A stretch of 64,000 nt of DNA from Rhodoferax sp. GW822-FHT02A01 (GTDB lineage Bacteria > Pseudomonadota > Gammaproteobacteria > Burkholderiales > Burkholderiaceae_C). The stretch is taken from the NCBI RefSeq assembly GCF_038784515.1, contig NZ_CP152376.1, positions 992,001-1,056,000 of the forward strand. Reading direction: 5' to 3'. A program made the position numbers and the translations under genes. The notes beneath the pieces were generated by a model. That model saw only the letters and a program-made list of their open reading frames with translations, made no database searches and was not told the DNA's origin. Below, piece after piece: positions 61,144 to 64,000 of this stretch (its first letter is position 1; each line of letters begins with the position of its first letter).

Positions 61144-61734
61144 CTATGAGTAGATACCGCTCACCATCACCACACAATAGCGCGAGACACGGTCCGTTGG
61201 GTTGTAGAAGACCGTAGGTTGCTCAAGCGTCATAGCTAAGCAGTCACCGGTTTTAAGATGCCACGAGTCTTCGCCAATGACGAGTGTCATCTCACCACTA
61301 AGTATCCAAACCTGTTGATGAAAGTGGGGGGTAGGCGACACAGTCTCGAAAGCCACACGAGCACCCGGTGGAAATTCCACGTCAACCAACTGCACTGAAG
61401 AAGGAAAATTCCTTGGAGATACAGCTCGACGGACATAGCCTGAACCAGGATCAGTCCATGTGACTTGTTCCGCACGCCGTGCCAGTGGTGTAACCGGTAC
61501 ATCGGTGCTCCGACCACTCTGTTCAAACAATTTTCCCAACGTGATGCCAAGCCCTGCGGCAATTTTGTCCAGCACGATGGCAGTCGGGCTGCTCTGCCCG
61601 CGCTCGATCAACGACAAGGCGGAGCGACTAACGCCTGTGGCTTGGGCTAAAGCTTCCAGGGACAGTCCACGCTCGGCCCGCTGGAGACGCAATGCCTCGG
61701 CTATACGCTGGTGGATAGGAGTGACTTCTTTCAT
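61144..61734 (-). CDS. XRE-family regulator with C-terminal cupin domain
   Basis: The protein of about 196 residues has an N-terminal XRE helix-turn-helix (EALAQATGVSRSALSLIERG) and a C-terminal cupin barrel (VEFPPGARVAFETVSPTPHF, QQVWILSGEMTLVIGEDSWH). Such regulators bind a small metabolite in the cupin and control amino acid or polyamine genes. I suggest ATG 61734, since a TATAAT-like box lies directly upstream; ATG 61779 is a longer alternative. It lies 140 bases ahead of the orphan livM on the same strand and may control it. Confidence 0.85.
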   Translation of the reverse strand: MKEVTPIHQRIAEALRLQRAERGLSLEALAQATGVSRSALSLIERGQSSPTAIVLDKIAAGLGITLGKLFEQSGRSTDVPVTPLARRAEQVTWTDPGSGYVRRAVSPRNFPSSVQLVDVEFPPGARVAFETVSPTPHFHQQVWILSGEMTLVIGEDSWHLKTGDCLAMTLEQPTVFYNPTDRVSRYCVVMVSGIYS

Positions 61735-61779
61735 TTCCAATATTATAGACAACATATCCATAGAACTAGATGTTTTCAA

Positions 61780-62388
61780 CTGGAAGCCCTATAGATCAGT
61801 TCTTCTATGGTCGACTCCGGTTCGATGGCCCGAACATTGAAGCCTATGACTCCATGATCGCGCATCACCTGCTTACCCCAAACGCTGGGGCACGCCGCAC
61901 AATCCTGAGGATTTGGCCGATCACCAATGCTTGGGGTTTTACCGTTGGACGTGTCGGGGTGGCTGGGTGCTGGAACGCACCAGTACCCCTCAACGTGGCT
62001 AGGCGGCTTGCCGCTTCCAGTCCATCAATGCACTGGAACTGCGCAGGGCTGCATTGAAAGAGTTTGGGATCGCGATGCGGTCATTAGTGATGCTAGGCGG
62101 CGACGTAGCCGCCGGGCGGCCGGAGAATTTGTTAACGAATCACTTACCCCCAACCGATGCACATCGTTTACCCTAAGGACCGAAAACAAGCGCCAAAGCT
62201 GACACGTCTTGCGGAATTTCTAGCCGCGCAACAACCTACTTGAATAGTTGGGATGAGACTATTTGAATTCCTGTTAAAGAATGAAGATATTTCACGTCAG
62301 AATTGGCCAACTCAACGCCGTGAAGCGACGGAACATTCGGCGATGACGACGAGCCTTTCAAACATCCAAGCGAAATGCACCAGGATAA
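61780..62388. other. 609-base gap without a recognisable gene
   Basis: Short frames are present (for example plus 61770-62057 and a stretch reading QSINALELRRAALKEFGIAM across 62010-62070), but stops and frame changes break them and I cannot assign a family. It looks like a decayed coding region, and it also contains the promoter of the divergent EamA gene. Confidence 0.45.
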
Positions 62389-63318
62389 ATGATGAACCCA
62401 TCCAATGAGCCACGCGATCAATCGATACTGCAAGCCCTGGCGATGGCGGCTGCTTGCTTCGCGGGTTTTCTATGGGGCACGGGTGCATTGATCGTGAACG
62501 TGCTCATTGCCCGACACGGCATTTCACCTGAAAACATTTCGTTCTGGCGATTCTCCGTTGGTTCGGTTGTTCTTCTTGCAGTATTTGGTCGAAAAATACT
62601 TTTATCGAAGTTACGACCACTCCTGTTTACTGTGGTCGTGGCCGGAACATCGATGGCAGGCTATGTTTTGTTCTGGTTCTTTGGGATTGAACGCATTGGC
62701 GCCGCCATTCCAACTCTTATCGCATTGTGTTTGCCGCCGGTCCTCGTGACGATTGTTGCGATTGTCCGGGGTCAAGAAAGGCTTGACGTTTACCTTATCA
62801 CTGTGCTTGCGGCGGCTGTCACAGGAACGATTTTGATTGTTTCGCTCCACGATACCGGTACAAGAGCGATGGACCAACATAAGTTAATCGTTGGCGTTTT
62901 GTGTGCCCTTGCCTCCGCGACTCTTTACGCGGGTTTCACGCTGATTAGCGGGCGTCTTTCAAAAGCACTTGGCGCCGGGCAGGCAACAACCTGCCTAACG
63001 ATGGTCGCGACATTGGTTATGAGTCTCTCCTCATTGTACCGCCCACTACATTGGCCAACCGAAATCCCACCGCAAGCCTGGTATCTGTACCTCGGAATAG
63101 TGACTGCTGCGCTCGCTCTGCTCGCGTTCAGTTGGGGCGCAGCACGACTGAACCCGACAGCCTTGACAGTTGCGACATTGGTGGAGCCGCTTACAGCCGT
63201 GGTATTGGCGGCGCTGTTTCTGGGGGAAAGACTGAGCGGATGGCAATGGTTCGGCGCAAGTCTTCTCTTGTTGAGCATTTGGGGCCTTGGCCGAAGGATT
63301 GCAGTGCCTGTGCATTAG
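62389..63318 (+). CDS. EamA/DMT-family transporter
   Basis: The 309-residue protein has ten predicted membrane helices in two repeats of the EamA domain: AACFAGFLWGTGALIVNVLI at the start of the first and GVLCALASATLYAGFTLISG at the start of the second, with VEPLTAVVLAALFLGERLSG near the C-terminus. Family members export amino acids, metabolites or drugs across the inner membrane. It diverges from the XRE-cupin regulator across a 650-base gap. The substrate is unknown. Confidence 0.9.
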   Translation: MMNPSNEPRDQSILQALAMAAACFAGFLWGTGALIVNVLIARHGISPENISFWRFSVGSVVLLAVFGRKILLSKLRPLLFTVVVAGTSMAGYVLFWFFGIERIGAAIPTLIALCLPPVLVTIVAIVRGQERLDVYLITVLAAAVTGTILIVSLHDTGTRAMDQHKLIVGVLCALASATLYAGFTLISGRLSKALGAGQATTCLTMVATLVMSLSSLYRPLHWPTEIPPQAWYLYLGIVTAALALLAFSWGAARLNPTALTVATLVEPLTAVVLAALFLGERLSGWQWFGASLLLLSIWGLGRRIAVPVH

Positions 63319-63562
63319 TGTTCTCGGTGGACCTTTGGGCTCAAGTCGAGCTCTTAGATCAGACACCCCAAACGCGCGATCTGATCCAGTCTGAAATATG
63401 CTTGGGGCTGCCGGCACCCACGAAGTCACGTTGGGGGATTGCCAACAACAAAGCTTCAGTGGCTACCGGTTGTCCCGGGTGGACTGATCAGTTTGACTCT
63501 CGCTTGACCCCAGAAGTACGTTGCCTTGACAATGACAAAGGCGGTCTAGATACTTCGTGTCT

Positions 63563-64000
63563 ATGAATATGCGTTCACTGTTGATACTGTCGCTTGCCCT
63601 ATTAACAGAGGGGGCAGGCGCAAATGAGCCGGTGATTTTGTCAACCGTGGCACAAGTAGGTTCCGCCCCAAAATATATCGAATCAACAAAAGAAGCACGG
63701 GGACTCTGTCCCGACATCTTGCGAGCTATAGAAGAAGTGGAAATGGGTCTGCGCTTTCGCATTGATCCCACACCCACACCAATCAAACGTATTGAATTCG
63801 ATTTGGAAAAGGGCAAGCTGGATGTGGTTTGCGCACTTTTAGATACACCATTTCGCAATGAAATTTCTTACCGCATTTCAACCCCACTTTTTAACGTTCG
63901 AGAGCGCTTGATTGGGCGCAATGACGAAGTTCTACAAATTCACTCCTATAAAGAACTAGCTGACACGGGTGAACTAGTTTCCACTCAAGCCGGTGCAAGC
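63563..64000 (+). CDS. periplasmic solute-binding protein, family 3-like (runs off the window)
   Basis: From ATG 63563 the frame stays open for 146 codons to the window end. It starts with a signal peptide (MNMRSLLILSLALLTEGAGA) and continues with VILSTVAQVGSAPKY, ARGLCPDILRAIEEV and KGKLDVVCALLDTPFRNEIS, the pattern of family 3 amino-acid-type binding proteins, in which a G-x-D/C-P-D-I-L segment follows the first strand. It may serve an importer or a sensor. The C-terminal lobe is outside the window. Confidence 0.78.
   Translation, partial: MNMRSLLILSLALLTEGAGANEPVILSTVAQVGSAPKYIESTKEARGLCPDILRAIEEVEMGLRFRIDPTPTPIKRIEFDLEKGKLDVVCALLDTPFRNEISYRISTPLFNVRERLIGRNDEVLQIHSYKELADTGELVSTQAGAS

Noticed and set aside
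61770..62057. Plus-strand frame of 95 codons
   Set aside because: It overlaps the start of the XRE-cupin gene on the other strand and has no recognisable domain.
1..64000. tRNA or rRNA genes
   Set aside because: I looked for T-loop and rRNA signatures on both strands while reading and found none; a dedicated covariance search was not possible.

Overview
The window looks like chromosomal DNA of a betaproteobacterium of the order Burkholderiales, most likely the family Comamonadaceae. This is inferred from the protein families (LivKHM transporters, large fused indolepyruvate oxidoreductase, AAHS transporter, a transaminase resembling the Variovorax beta-phenylalanine enzyme) and from the insertion sequence types. 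It was not tested by database search. I saw no tRNA, rRNA or CRISPR array. Nearly all genes concern uptake and catabolism of amino acids, branched acids, aromatic acids and acyl-CoAs, plus chemotaxis and c-di-GMP signalling.

Layout. 1-6.7 kb: a branched-chain-type amino acid ABC transporter (livK, livH, start of livM, minus strand) diverges from a plus-strand operon of RocA-type dehydrogenase, aminotransferase and FAD amino acid oxidase; two palindromes lie between them. 6.8-11.6 kb: a four-PAS GGDEF-EAL protein between two halves of a broken IS3-family element, followed by IS110 and IS66 debris. 11.6-13.7 kb: chemoreceptor with a secreted Cache-domain protein. 14.5-21.8 kb: RraA-like and acetoacetate-decarboxylase-like proteins, IlvE with a hexanucleotide repeat, an Lrp regulator, then an aminotransferase / DsbA-like isomerase / acyl-CoA-dehydrogenase-like / Crp operon. 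22.0-29.9 kb: a valine (isobutyryl-CoA) degradation operon. 30.5-33.8 kb: an intact IS66 element with a perfect 8-bp target duplication, inserted in an IS256-type transposase gene that abuts a group II intron remnant. 34.4-44.5 kb: a seven-gene operon headed by indolepyruvate ferredoxin oxidoreductase and ending in a transporter and a CoA ligase. 45-48.7 kb: GlxA-type and Crp-type regulators, a DsbA-like isomerase and a glutathione transferase. 48.8-49.4 kb: IS66 and IS1182 debris. 49.7-55.5 kb: LysR regulator diverging from a translationally coupled beta-transaminase / acetoacetyl-CoA synthetase / class III transaminase operon. 55.7-64 kb: IS110 debris, a second chemoreceptor, a second amino-acid binding protein, a decayed LysR-chemoreceptor chimera, a lone LivM permease, an XRE-cupin regulator, an EamA exporter and the start of a family 3 binding protein.

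How it fits together. Three minus-strand operons (aminotransferase-Crp, valine degradation, indolepyruvate oxidoreductase) carry the same ungapped motif about 145-170 bases before their first gene, and two paralogous Crp/Fnr regulators are encoded in the same window. This suggests one regulon for amino-acid-derived acyl-CoA catabolism. The most distinct pathway candidate is the LysR / beta-transaminase / acetoacetyl-CoA synthetase operon, which would turn beta-amino acids into beta-keto acids and then into beta-ketoacyl-CoA thioesters.
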